From positions 1 through 40,543 of the forward strand of contig LJUP01000040.1 of assembly GCA_001303955.1 (NCBI GenBank): a DNA stretch of 40,543 nucleotides, read 5' to 3'. The stretch's first letter is position 1, and each line of letters begins with the position of its first letter. Below the pieces are notes generated by a model that ran no database searches, was not told the DNA's origin, and saw nothing but the letters and a program-made list of their open reading frames with translations. The translations under genes and the position numbers were made by a program. Positions 33,347 to 40,543 of the stretch are shown piece by piece. This stretch comes from Bacteroides sp. SM23_62. GTDB lineage: Bacteria; Bacteroidota; Bacteroidia; Bacteroidales; SM23-62.

Positions 33347-35842
33347 TTGTTTAATAAAAAAAGACTTACTTGTCCGGAATTTATTTTGGAAGGAACAGGG
33401 AACATACGTTTTATATACACAGCATTGGTTTGTTTTTTGATACAAACGGCCATTGTATATGGTATTACGGACGATGCTGCCGGGAACATTTCGGGGAAGG
33501 TCATCGATTATTCGAATCATGAACCCATGGAATTTGCGACCGTATCGGTATATACCGCCGATTCGTCCCTGGTTACCGGGAATATCACATCGGTGGACGG
33601 GACATTTAACATTCAGGTACCACAGGGTGATTATTATATCATGGTGCAGTTTGTTTCCTATCAGCGTCAGACCGTTGGGAACATTCGTGTCACAACGGAA
33701 AGCCGACAGGTTGACCTGGGGGAAATATTCCTTCAACAGGATACCAAAATGATTTCAGAGGTAACCATTACCGGTGAAAAAAGTGATATGGTTATCGGCC
33801 TGGATAAAAGGACCTTCAATGTTGGTAAGGATCTCGGTAATGCGGGAAAATCCGCTTCCGAGATTTTAGACAATATCCCTTCGGTGACCGTGGATCTGGA
33901 TGGGAATGTGAGTCTCAGGGGGAGCCAGAATGTTCAGATACTGGTTGACGGAAAACCCTCGGGACTGATCAGTGCCGATAATCCTGCTGCACTGAAGAGT
34001 TTACAGGGAAGCATGATTGACCGTGTGGAGGTAGTTACCAATCCAAGTGCCCGTTATGAAGCGGAAGGCATGTCAGGCATCATAAACATTGTACTGAAAA
34101 AGGACCAGCAGAAAGGGATCAATGGTTCATTTGAAGTTTCGGCGGGCTATCCGCACGACTACAGGGCAGGTGCCAATGTTAATTTCCGCCGTGAGAAAAT
34201 CAATTATTTTCTGAATTATGGTGTTAACTACCGTGAAAGACCCGGCAGTGGTACAGCTTTCCAGCATTTCATGTACCCGGACACAAATTATTACACTGAT
34301 GTTGAAAGTGACAGGCTGCGGACCGGCTGGTCGCACAATCTCCGTGGAGGGGCAGATTATTTCATCAATGACAGGAACACTTTGACCGCTTCGGCATTCA
34401 TTGGTCTGAGTGATGAAAAGAACAAAACGAACATCTGGTACAGGGACCTGGACCAGGATGGGATATTGCAGGAGGTGACCTGGCGTGAGGACAACGAACA
34501 GGAACTGGAGAGGAATATCGAGTTTTCACTGGACTACACGCTCAAGTTTGAACAGAAGGACAGAAAACTGAATGTGTTCGCACAATACATCGAGGAAGGG
34601 GAAACAGAAGAATCAGACATCAGGGAAAATATCACTGCCTATTACGGAGAGGCCTTGAATGACGATCCCATCCTGCAGAGAGCCCTGAACAAGGAGAGTC
34701 AAAGGAATATAATTGTACAGGCCGACTATACCCATCCATTCGGGGAAAATGGAAAGTTTGAGACTGGCTATCGCGGTGGACTGAGATTCATTGACAATCC
34801 ATATGCAGTGGAGGAGAGAAATGAAAACGGGGACTGGGAATACCTGGAGGACTATACCAATGATTTTCATTATACGGAGAACATCCATGCACTATATGCA
34901 CAGGCAGGGAACCAGTTCAATAAATGGTCCCTTCAGCTGGGACTGCGCTCGGAACTGTCGGATGTCCGCACACACCTGAAGCAAACGGATGAGAAGAATG
35001 ACCGGCTGTATTTTGACCTGTTCCCCACCCTCCATACTGCTTACCGGTTCAATGATATCAATTCAGTTCAGCTGAGCTACAGCCGCCGGATAAACCGGCC
35101 GCATTTCTGGTACCTGAATCCATTCAATAATTATACCGATGCCAGGAATATCCGGACAGGGAATCCGAATCTGAATCCTGAATATACTGATTCCTATGAG
35201 CTTGGTTATCTGATGAACAATGCAAAAACCACGCTCTATGCAGGGGGCTATTTCAGACATACCGATGGGGTCATTGAAAGAATAAGTGAAGTGGATGAGG
35301 AGGGGATCACCTATATTTTCCCCTATAACCTGTCCGTGCAAAATTCCTTCGGATTGGAAACCAACCTTTCAGTTGAACCATTCAGCTGGTGGACCCTGTC
35401 AGGAGATATCAATGCATTTCGTGCCATTACCAGCGGTGAATACAAAGGAGAACGCCTGGAAAGTGATGATTATTCCTGGAACTCAAGACTCAACTCCATG
35501 ATGCGGTTTGAGAATGACATGGATATCCAGACCACATTTTTTTACAGGGCTCCCCAGAAAACCACACAGGGTGAAAGATTGGCCTATTATATGCTTAACC
35601 TCGGAATAAGCAAGGATGTCCTGAGTGGCAGCGGCACGCTCACACTGAATATCCATGATATTTTCAATACCAGGAAATACAGGTATATCATAGACCGGCC
35701 CAATTTCTATTCAGAGAATGAATTCCGCTGGTCCTCCAGAACTATTTCCCTATCCTTTGTTTACCGGCTGAACCAATTGAAGAAAAACAGCAGCAGGCAA
35801 AACCGTGATGGCTTTGGCGGCAGCGATGGTGTGGGCATCTGA
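33347..35842 (+). CDS. TonB-dependent receptor, CarboxypepD_reg-like and OMP_b-brl_3 type, no ATG start
   Basis: Outer-membrane protein of about 830 residues: a CarboxypepD_reg-like domain (ISGKVIDYSNHEPMEFATVSVY), a plug (ILDNIPSVTVDLDGNVSLRG, VEVVTNPSARYEAEGMSGIINI) and a 14-strand-type barrel family in which the last strand ends LSFVYRL. It is not a SusC homologue and no SusD follows, so glycan import is not implied. No ATG is in frame before the mature protein; the listed start is a TTG at 33347. Residue 20 is an ATA at 33404 that would begin RFIYTALVCFLIQTAIVYG, a normal signal peptide, after a GGAACAGGGA stretch. Either TTG is used or the original ATG has mutated to ATA. Otherwise the frame is intact. 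Confidence 0.8.
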   Translation: MFNKKRLTCPEFILEGTGNIRFIYTALVCFLIQTAIVYGITDDAAGNISGKVIDYSNHEPMEFATVSVYTADSSLVTGNITSVDGTFNIQVPQGDYYIMVQFVSYQRQTVGNIRVTTESRQVDLGEIFLQQDTKMISEVTITGEKSDMVIGLDKRTFNVGKDLGNAGKSASEILDNIPSVTVDLDGNVSLRGSQNVQILVDGKPSGLISADNPAALKSLQGSMIDRVEVVTNPSARYEAEGMSGIINIVLKKDQQKGINGSFEVSAGYPHDYRAGANVNFRREKINYFLNYGVNYRERPGSGTAFQHFMYPDTNYYTDVESDRLRTGWSHNLRGGADYFINDRNTLTASAFIGLSDEKNKTNIWYRDLDQDGILQEVTWREDNEQELERNIEFSLDYTLKFEQKDRKLNVFAQYIEEGETEESDIRENITAYYGEALNDDPILQRALNKESQRNIIVQADYTHPFGENGKFETGYRGGLRFIDNPYAVEERNENGDWEYLEDYTNDFHYTENIHALYAQAGNQFNKWSLQLGLRSELSDVRTHLKQTDEKNDRLYFDLFPTLHTAYRFNDINSVQLSYSRRINRPHFWYLNPFNNYTDARNIRTGNPNLNPEYTDSYELGYLMNNAKTTLYAGGYFRHTDGVIERISEVDEEGITYIFPYNLSVQNSFGLETNLSVEPFSWWTLSGDINAFRAITSGEYKGERLESDDYSWNSRLNSMMRFENDMDIQTTFFYRAPQKTTQGERLAYYMLNLGISKDVLSGSGTLTLNIHDIFNTRKYRYIIDRPNFYSENEFRWSSRTISLSFVYRLNQLKKNSSRQNRDGFGGSDGVGI

Positions 35843-35979
35843 TCCATCTCAATAACGATCCAGGTTTGGCCCGGTATCAACCACACACTTTTCCGGCCTG
35901 GTTTTCATGAGCACTGGCAGCTGGGACAAGGCTACCTCAGCAAAGGGCATCCAGCAACCGAGGATAAATATCTGCATCC

Positions 35980-36012
35980 TTGATAAACGCATCATCCTGT
36001 ATGCTATCTTTG
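35980..36012 (+). promoter_or_regulatory. Putative promoter of the DUF502-TerC operon
   Basis: TATCTTTG (36005-36012) matches the Bacteroidota -7 consensus exactly, and TTG (35980-35982) lies 22 bases upstream as a -33 element. The start codon at 36034 follows 21 bases after the -7 box. Confidence 0.45.
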
Positions 36013-36033
36013 AATTGACATAAATACCTGGAT

Positions 36034-36633
36034 ATGAAAAAACTGATTAACTATTTTCTGCAGGGTATATTATACATAGCCCCCATCGGGATCACCGGGT
36101 ACATCATCTACCTGATGTTCACCTTTGTCGACAGCCTGCTGAGGGATACCCTGATGGATCTACTGGATGTGTATATACCCGGACTCGGTGTTGTGGTCAT
36201 CGTTTTTCTGCTTGTGCTTATCGGCCTTATCGGGCAGACTGTCATTGCCCGTCCGTTCAAGTTCTTTTTCAGGAGGTTGATGAAGAGAATCCCTCTGCTT
36301 AAAGTGATCTTCTCCGCGTTCAATGATCTTTTTTCAGCCTTTGTGGGGAAAGAAAGAAAGTTTAACAGGCCCGTTCTCGTACTGGTGAATCCAATAACAA
36401 ACCTTGAAAAAATGGGATTCCTGACCGAGGATGATCTGTCTTTGATCAATGAAAAAGAAAAGGTAGCGGTCTATTTTCCCCATTCCTATAATTTTTCGGG
36501 AGAGTTATTCATTGTGCCGAAAGAACAGGTGCGACCGATTGATCTCAATCCGGCTGAAGTCATGAAATTCATCGTTTCGGCAGGAGTAGCCGGATGGGAA
36601 GCAGGAAATTCCAAATCCAAAATGAATCATTAA
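36034..36633 (+). CDS. DUF502 family membrane protein
   Basis: A 199-residue inner-membrane protein of the DUF502 family. Two N-terminal helices (about 10-32 and 50-72) are followed by the family motif RPFKFFFRRLMKRIPLLKVIF and a soluble C-terminal domain with PVLVLVNP, VAVYFPHSYNFSGELFIVP and a final VMKFIVSAGVAG. The function is unknown. It lies 25 bp ahead of the TerC gene in the same direction, so the two probably form an operon, with a predicted promoter just upstream. Confidence 0.85.
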   Translation: MKKLINYFLQGILYIAPIGITGYIIYLMFTFVDSLLRDTLMDLLDVYIPGLGVVVIVFLLVLIGLIGQTVIARPFKFFFRRLMKRIPLLKVIFSAFNDLFSAFVGKERKFNRPVLVLVNPITNLEKMGFLTEDDLSLINEKEKVAVYFPHSYNFSGELFIVPKEQVRPIDLNPAEVMKFIVSAGVAGWEAGNSKSKMNH

Positions 36634-36658
36634 CCTCACTTCTCTATGGATAGCTAAT

Positions 36659-37711
36659 ATGCCTGGCAATATACTTTTCCTCATTCTGTTTTTAGCGGTC
36701 ATACTGGGCATCCTGATGTTTGACCTGCTGATCCTGGGCAGAAAAAGCCATGAAGTTTCCATCAGGGAAGCTGCTACCTGGACTGGTATCTGGGTCCTGC
36801 TTGCCTTCATGTTTTCCCTTTTCCTGAGATTTTTCGGTGACTTTGTGCACGGGATAGATACACTCGAAGAACTGAAAGAGGTGTTGAGCAGGTTTTACCC
36901 TTATCTCCTGTCCGAGCAGTTGACGTTTGAAGAAGGACTGACCAGGCTCAGGAAAAGCATTACCATCAACTTTGTTTCCGGTTACCTGATCGAAGAATCA
37001 CTGTCCATCGACAACCTGTTTGTGATCATGGCGATCCTCAAAGCGTTTTCGGTAAAAAAAACAGATTATAAACGGGTACTTTTCTGGGGAATACTGGGAG
37101 CAATCGTCATGCGCTTCATTTTCATCTTCGCAGGGGCCGCCCTTATCTACCGGTTTGAATGGTTGCTTTATGTTTTTGGGGCTTATTTGCTGTATGTGGG
37201 TGTCAAAATGTTTCTTGAGCGCAACAGGGAAAAACGCATTGAACCGCAGGACCATCCTTTGGTGAAGTTCCTTTCCAAAAGATTAAGGGTTTTCCCCCGG
37301 TATGTAAACGACCGGTTTTTCATCAGAAAGGAGGCTGCGGTTTATATCACACCCCTGTTTATTGTCCTGGTAATGGTCGAGTTTTCGGACCTGATCTTTG
37401 CCCTGGATTCCATCCCTGCTATCTTTGGTATCACACGCGACCCGTATATCGTTTTCTTCTCAAATATTTTCGCCATTCTCGGATTGCGGTCACTGTTCTT
37501 CCTGCTGGTAAAGGTAGTGGAACGGTTCCACCTTTTAAAGGCAGGTGTGTCCCTGCTGCTTGTTTTTGTCGGGATAAAACTCATAGCCCATGAGTGGCTG
37601 GCACATATCGGGTACAAACCCGTTTTCTCTCTGTACGTTATCCTGGCTATACTGGTGCTAAGCATTACATTGTCACTTCTTTTTCCCAAAAGAATCAGGG
37701 TCGAAATCTGA
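36659..37711 (+). CDS. TerC/Alx family integral membrane protein
   Basis: A 350-residue polytopic protein of the TerC family, linked to metal-ion (notably manganese) efflux and to tellurite resistance. About eight helices are evident, and the acidic intramembrane motifs sit in two related halves: GYLIEESLSIDNLFVIM near 102-118 and VEFSDLIFALDSIPAIFGIT near 240-260, as in Alx/TerC. A soluble segment at about 65-100 and a loop at 175-215 separate the halves. It follows DUF502 by 25 bp. There is no room for a yybP-ykoY riboswitch ahead of it, and none is seen in front of the operon. Confidence 0.88.
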   Translation: MPGNILFLILFLAVILGILMFDLLILGRKSHEVSIREAATWTGIWVLLAFMFSLFLRFFGDFVHGIDTLEELKEVLSRFYPYLLSEQLTFEEGLTRLRKSITINFVSGYLIEESLSIDNLFVIMAILKAFSVKKTDYKRVLFWGILGAIVMRFIFIFAGAALIYRFEWLLYVFGAYLLYVGVKMFLERNREKRIEPQDHPLVKFLSKRLRVFPRYVNDRFFIRKEAAVYITPLFIVLVMVEFSDLIFALDSIPAIFGITRDPYIVFFSNIFAILGLRSLFFLLVKVVERFHLLKAGVSLLLVFVGIKLIAHEWLAHIGYKPVFSLYVILAILVLSITLSLLFPKRIRVEI

Positions 37712-37787
37712 ATATGCTATCCAAATGACCATCAAGGAATCATTTTGTTTTGGGACGAATAACACTATTATTGGGTGCTGGTGAATG

Positions 37788-38909
37788 CTACAAAAATCGC
37801 TCCTCGGCAATAAGCTTGAAGATGGGATCTGCGAAAACGATCCTGCCACCTTCTTTAATGATGATTCCCTTATTTGTAAAAGCGTCGTACATCCTTTTGA
37901 TGTTAGCCGAAGAACCCAGCCTGTACGAATAAATGACCTCGGAGGAATAGGGCTTTTCTTCTTTGTTTAGCAAGGCCTTTAAAAAACCTGCCTGGTAATT
38001 GGTCAGATCGTCAAGCAGTTCATTGTAGAAATTCAGGTTTTCGGTTTTCAGTGCCTGTAATGCACTGGCGTAATCGGCTTCTGTAACCTTCTTTCCGGAA
38101 ATGAGCCAGATATTGCGGGCAAATTGTTGAAGGTAATAAGGGTGATTCTCAACGGTTTCAATAATCCTGTAGCAAATCTCCTCAGGTATTTCCTTTCCAG
38201 TGGAAAGAAATGCCTGTTGAACATATTCCTTCAACCGGTCAGCATTGATTCTGTTCAGATATATAATTTCACCAAACCTGTAGAACGGACTGTTGGTTTT
38301 AGTGAATATCTCCATCATCATGGTCTTTTTGGAACCATAAAGTAAATAACCTACGTTCTGATGATGTTGCCATGTGGAGCGAAGCCTGCCTTGCAGCATT
38401 TCGTGCTGGTCCAGGCGTGAAATATTCTGAAATTCATCTATACAGATAATGACCTTTTTCTTTTTTCTCCTGGCAATCGTCTGTGGCAGATTAAGTATTG
38501 TATCAATATTGTCTTTAATATAGTTAATGCCAAGCTCCAGGGCGGGTTCCCCGGAACCTGTATTTATGGTTACCCTGGCCCCTTTTATCACGTTTCTGGC
38601 CAGTTGGAGAAATTCTTCAACTTTGTTCGAAGTGGACTTAAGGATTTTGGTGGCAAATTGACTATAAAACTCCTCCTCGGAGTATATATACATCAAATCG
38701 AAAAAACAGAAAAAATATCCTTTGTATTGTTGGATAAATCTTTCTGCAGCTTCCTTAACAAGTGAGCTTTTCCCATAACGGCGAGGAGAAATTATAATGG
38801 TATTTTGCAGTGAGATAAAGTTGTTCCTCAACTTGTCAATTTCATCCTCCCTGTTGGTAAAATGCTTTCCGGTGACAACTTCTCCAAACTTGAATGGAAT
38901 TTGCTTCAT
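37788..38909 (-). CDS. AAA ATPase, ATPase_2-like
   Basis: A 373-residue ATPase of the archaeal-type/AAA_35 sort, distinct from the DUF4143 group. Walker A is SPRRYGKSSL (41-50), Walker B is KVIICIDEFQ (about 166-175), and a sensor-like strand YLLYGSKKTMM follows. The C-terminal third is a winged-helix region (YQAGFLKALLNKEEKP, SSANIKRMYDAFTNKG). The function of these NTPases is unsettled; they are spread by horizontal transfer. The gene appears intact, stands alone, and its upstream region holds five copies of a GTTAC(T/A)T heptamer. Confidence 0.82.
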   Translation of the reverse strand: MKQIPFKFGEVVTGKHFTNREDEIDKLRNNFISLQNTIIISPRRYGKSSLVKEAAERFIQQYKGYFFCFFDLMYIYSEEEFYSQFATKILKSTSNKVEEFLQLARNVIKGARVTINTGSGEPALELGINYIKDNIDTILNLPQTIARRKKKKVIICIDEFQNISRLDQHEMLQGRLRSTWQHHQNVGYLLYGSKKTMMMEIFTKTNSPFYRFGEIIYLNRINADRLKEYVQQAFLSTGKEIPEEICYRIIETVENHPYYLQQFARNIWLISGKKVTEADYASALQALKTENLNFYNELLDDLTNYQAGFLKALLNKEEKPYSSEVIYSYRLGSSANIKRMYDAFTNKGIIIKEGGRIVFADPIFKLIAEERFL

Positions 38910-38910
38910 A

Positions 38911-38989
38911 ATGTAACTTATTTGTAAGTAACAGTAAAGTTACATAATATTTATAACTAACACAAGAGTTACTTATAATAAAGTTACTT
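38911..38989 (-). promoter_or_regulatory. Iterated GTTAC(T/A)T motifs upstream of the AAA ATPase
   Basis: Five copies of GTTACTT or GTTACAT occur in 79 bp: on the minus strand at 38917-38911 and 38932-38926, on the plus strand at 38939-38945, 38968-38974 and 38983-38989. The outer parts of copies one and three form a perfect inverted repeat, ATGTAACTT (38911-38919) and AAGTTACAT (38937-38945). TAACTTTA (minus, 38942-38935) is one base away from the -7 consensus and lies inside this block. An autoregulatory operator array is a reasonable reading. Confidence 0.45.
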
Positions 38990-39272
38990 CCCGGTATTGG
39001 ATTCGATCTGGCCAGCCAGTTTGTCCAGGTTCCGGGAATCCGGTTTTTAGGCAGGAGGGAACTCCTTTATGGTCTCAAATGCTTTTGTTGAACCAATTCG
39101 TTCAAGATCCGGTCGATATTAAGTGTTCTATGACCCATTTTGCCCGTGGCTGTAAACCCGCATTAAAGAATCCAATATTATCCACCCGGATGACAGGGAT
39201 ATTTTATTTTTCCTGTGAGAATAAAGTCAAGCTCAGCAGGCAAACACACATGGCAAGTAGTAAATTTTTCAT
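38984..39272 (-). pseudogene. Second sulfatase relic: both ends present, middle deleted
   Basis: The minus strand starts at 39272 with MKNLLLAMCVCLLSLTLFSQ, then after a stop reads NIPVIRVDNIGFFNA and, after frame changes, YSHGQ, MGHRTLNIDRI. This parallels the start of the other sulfatase (33192 downward). Directly after comes the extreme C-terminus, AFETIKEFPPA, a stop, KPDSRNLDKLAGQIESNTGK and the end at 38984, which parallels AFETVKEFPPSQKPDSWNL of the first copy. Roughly 400 residues, including the formylglycine site, are missing. It is thus a paralogue that has decayed further than the copy 6 kb away. Confidence 0.82.
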
Positions 39273-39429
39273 TTCTTTGGCTTTTAAATGGCTTTGTTTT
39301 AATCAATGGTATACTTAAGATAAAGCTCGTTCATATGCCATTTTATAAAAAAATTGACTAGACAACAGCGGAAGGTTTTTCGGGATGCTGTTTGCCAAAA
39401 TAAATGGAACAAAACCAAATAGATTGAAT

Positions 39430-40215
39430 ATGAAACCAACGATGAAATTTATTTTAATCGCCCTGACCAGTGCTATCCTGGTTACAGGCTGCGGGACAAA
39501 ATCCATCACATCCCTTTCAAAAGAGATAAGGGAAATTGGTCCGGGTATTTTAGAGGGCTATCTACCGGCGAGGGAGCTGCCAAACAGTTTGTTTTTGGTA
39601 CCTCCACCTCCACAGGAAGGATCGACGGCTTTTCAGTTGGACCAGGAAATTGCAGCAAAATATATCGCATCGGATGATGAAACAAGAAAACAACAAGCTG
39701 CCAGAGATGCCGTGCTGGCATTTCCGGAAGCCCTGCATGCTTTCAATATCGTACTGGATAGGCCGGTATCAAAAGATACCACTCCTCATTTGTACATGAT
39801 CCTTCGAAGGACCGTGGCCGATGCAGGATTATCCACCTATATGGCTAAAAACCATTATCAGCGGGCACGGCCTTTCATGGTTAATAACACACCAACCTGT
39901 TCACCTGAATCTGAAAAGCATTTGCGAGAGGATGGGTCCTATCCGTCAGGGCATGCTGCCATTGGTTGGGCATGGGCATTGATACTGGCCGAGGTATTTC
40001 CTGAGCAGGCCAATGTGATCCTCAAAAGGGGTGAAGAATTTGGCATCAGCCGGAGTGTATGCAATGTGCACTGGCACAGTGATGTGCTTGCCGGCCGCAT
40101 GATGGGCGCTGCGGTTGTCGCAAGACTTCATGCCAACGCAGATTTTATGATTGATCTGGAGGCAGCCAAAAAGGAAATCAATAAATTGAAAAAACAGTTA
40201 AAACAAGGATCATGA
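39430..40215 (+). CDS. PAP2-type class A acid phosphatase, lipoprotein
   Basis: A non-specific phosphatase of the PAP2/vanadium-haloperoxidase fold. The three signature parts are present: KNHYQRARP (K-x6-RP), PSGHAAIGW, and SRSVCNVHWHSD (SR-x5-H-x3-D). The frame is open from 39385, but the ATG at 39430 (MKPTMKFILIALTSAILVTGC) gives a lipoprotein signal with Cys21, so I start there; 261 residues fits class A acid phosphatases such as PhoN. It probably releases phosphate from organic phosphates in the periplasm. It ends in a short Lys-rich helix (EINKLKKQLKQGS). Confidence 0.88.
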   Translation: MKPTMKFILIALTSAILVTGCGTKSITSLSKEIREIGPGILEGYLPARELPNSLFLVPPPPQEGSTAFQLDQEIAAKYIASDDETRKQQAARDAVLAFPEALHAFNIVLDRPVSKDTTPHLYMILRRTVADAGLSTYMAKNHYQRARPFMVNNTPTCSPESEKHLREDGSYPSGHAAIGWAWALILAEVFPEQANVILKRGEEFGISRSVCNVHWHSDVLAGRMMGAAVVARLHANADFMIDLEAAKKEINKLKKQLKQGS

Positions 40216-40246
40216 TTGCCTGCTTACTCTATTTTCAGGGGAAGGT

Positions 40247-40486
40247 TCATTTTCTCAAGTAGGGCAAGAAACCGGGGATTGTCATACAATGGTTCAGCTT
40301 AATGGTTTTATTCAAAGACTCCTCACTGAGATCATCCCAATGGGCATAACTTCTTAAGCAGGCATCATAGGCCTCCCTTTCAACTGTTCTGGATCTGGCA
40401 AGATAGCGTTCTTCCTCAGGAGTAAACTGAACTTTCACTTCATCTGCAATCTTTTTAGAGACCTGGTAATGGAGAGTCAGGATCTG
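40247..40486 (-). pseudogene. Fragment of a TPR-containing adenylate-cyclase-like/TolB-like protein
   Basis: The minus-strand frame reads ILTLHYQVSKKIADEVKVQF, then TPEEERYLARSR, EAYDACLRSYAHWDDLSEES and LNKTIK. This block matches the linker between the TolB-like N-terminal domain and the TPR repeats of bacterial adenylate-cyclase-like or winged-helix TPR proteins, which commonly read LTPEEE..L.....VNPEAY.AYL.G..HW....EE.L..A. After LNKTIK the frame is lost and stops at 40247. Neither a start nor the TPRs are in view; upstream sequence continues past a stop to the window edge. Confidence 0.55.
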
Positions 40487-40543
40487 GTTTCATTACTGTT
40501 TATAACCGGCGATCCTTAGCTGTTTTTCTTCAGAAAATGTGCT

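Noticed and set aside
33347-35842. TonB receptor as the SusC of a polysaccharide utilisation locus.
   Set aside because: It has the OMP_b-brl_3-type barrel and plug, no SusD gene follows, and the typical SusC plug signature is not visible.
36600-36660. A manganese riboswitch ahead of the TerC gene.
   Set aside because: Only 25 bp separate it from the DUF502 stop, and no conserved yybP-ykoY elements are visible there or before DUF502.

Overview
The window looks like a chromosomal stretch from an environmental member of the Bacteroidota, probably Bacteroidia near Marinilabiliales or Prolixibacteraceae (the finer placement is a guess). The evidence is many secreted or lipoprotein glycan-degrading enzymes, a remnant of a type IX secretion sorting domain, a TonB receptor with an OMP_b-brl_3 barrel, a two-component-propeller sensor kinase, and promoter elements of the Bacteroidota TTTG / TAnnTTTG type. 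I see no rRNA, tRNA, CRISPR array or recognisable insertion sequence.

Layout. 0-4.9 kb: a GH105 unsaturated glucuronyl hydrolase faces a ThuA-like protein and a DUF5060/GH-A glycosidase, followed by a decayed esterase. 4.9-11 kb: an accessory, decaying region with a frameshifted conserved hypothetical gene, an AAA/DUF4143 ATPase behind two palindromes, fragments of a Fic protein, a T9SS-sorted protein, an MGH1-like glycosidase and a second DUF4143 ATPase, and one intact DUF4493/lamin-tail lipoprotein. 11-15.3 kb: a Tat-type aldo/keto reductase, a GH30-like enzyme and an alpha/beta hydrolase. 15.5-18 kb: a CapK-like adenylate-forming enzyme and a frameshifted flippase-like membrane protein. 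18-22 kb: a 1318-residue sensor kinase with 12 tandem 42-residue blades. 22-32 kb: an ADP-ribosylglycohydrolase-fold lipoprotein paired with a GH5 enzyme, a 1022-residue lipoprotein of unknown family (possibly a six-hairpin glycosidase), and a GH92 mannosidase paired with a ceramidase-like protein. 32-40.5 kb: a broken sulfatase, a TonB receptor without an ATG start, DUF502 and TerC membrane proteins, a second type of AAA ATPase, a second sulfatase reduced to its two ends, a PAP2 acid phosphatase and a TPR/cyclase remnant.

Taken together, most intact genes suit extracellular or periplasmic breakdown of complex, decorated glycans: removal of unsaturated uronic acids (GH105), endo- and exo-acting GH-A enzymes, alpha-mannosidase (GH92), and formerly an esterase and two sulfatases. 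No SusC/SusD pair is present, so this is not a canonical polysaccharide utilisation locus. The large sensor kinase may control it, but no partner response regulator is visible. The most striking features are the number of gene remnants, several of which keep both ends but have lost the middle, and the candidate new enzymes: the 1022-residue lipoprotein, the extracytoplasmic ADP-ribosylglycohydrolase fold with a C-terminal accessory domain, and a ceramidase-like protein whose nucleophile motif is altered.
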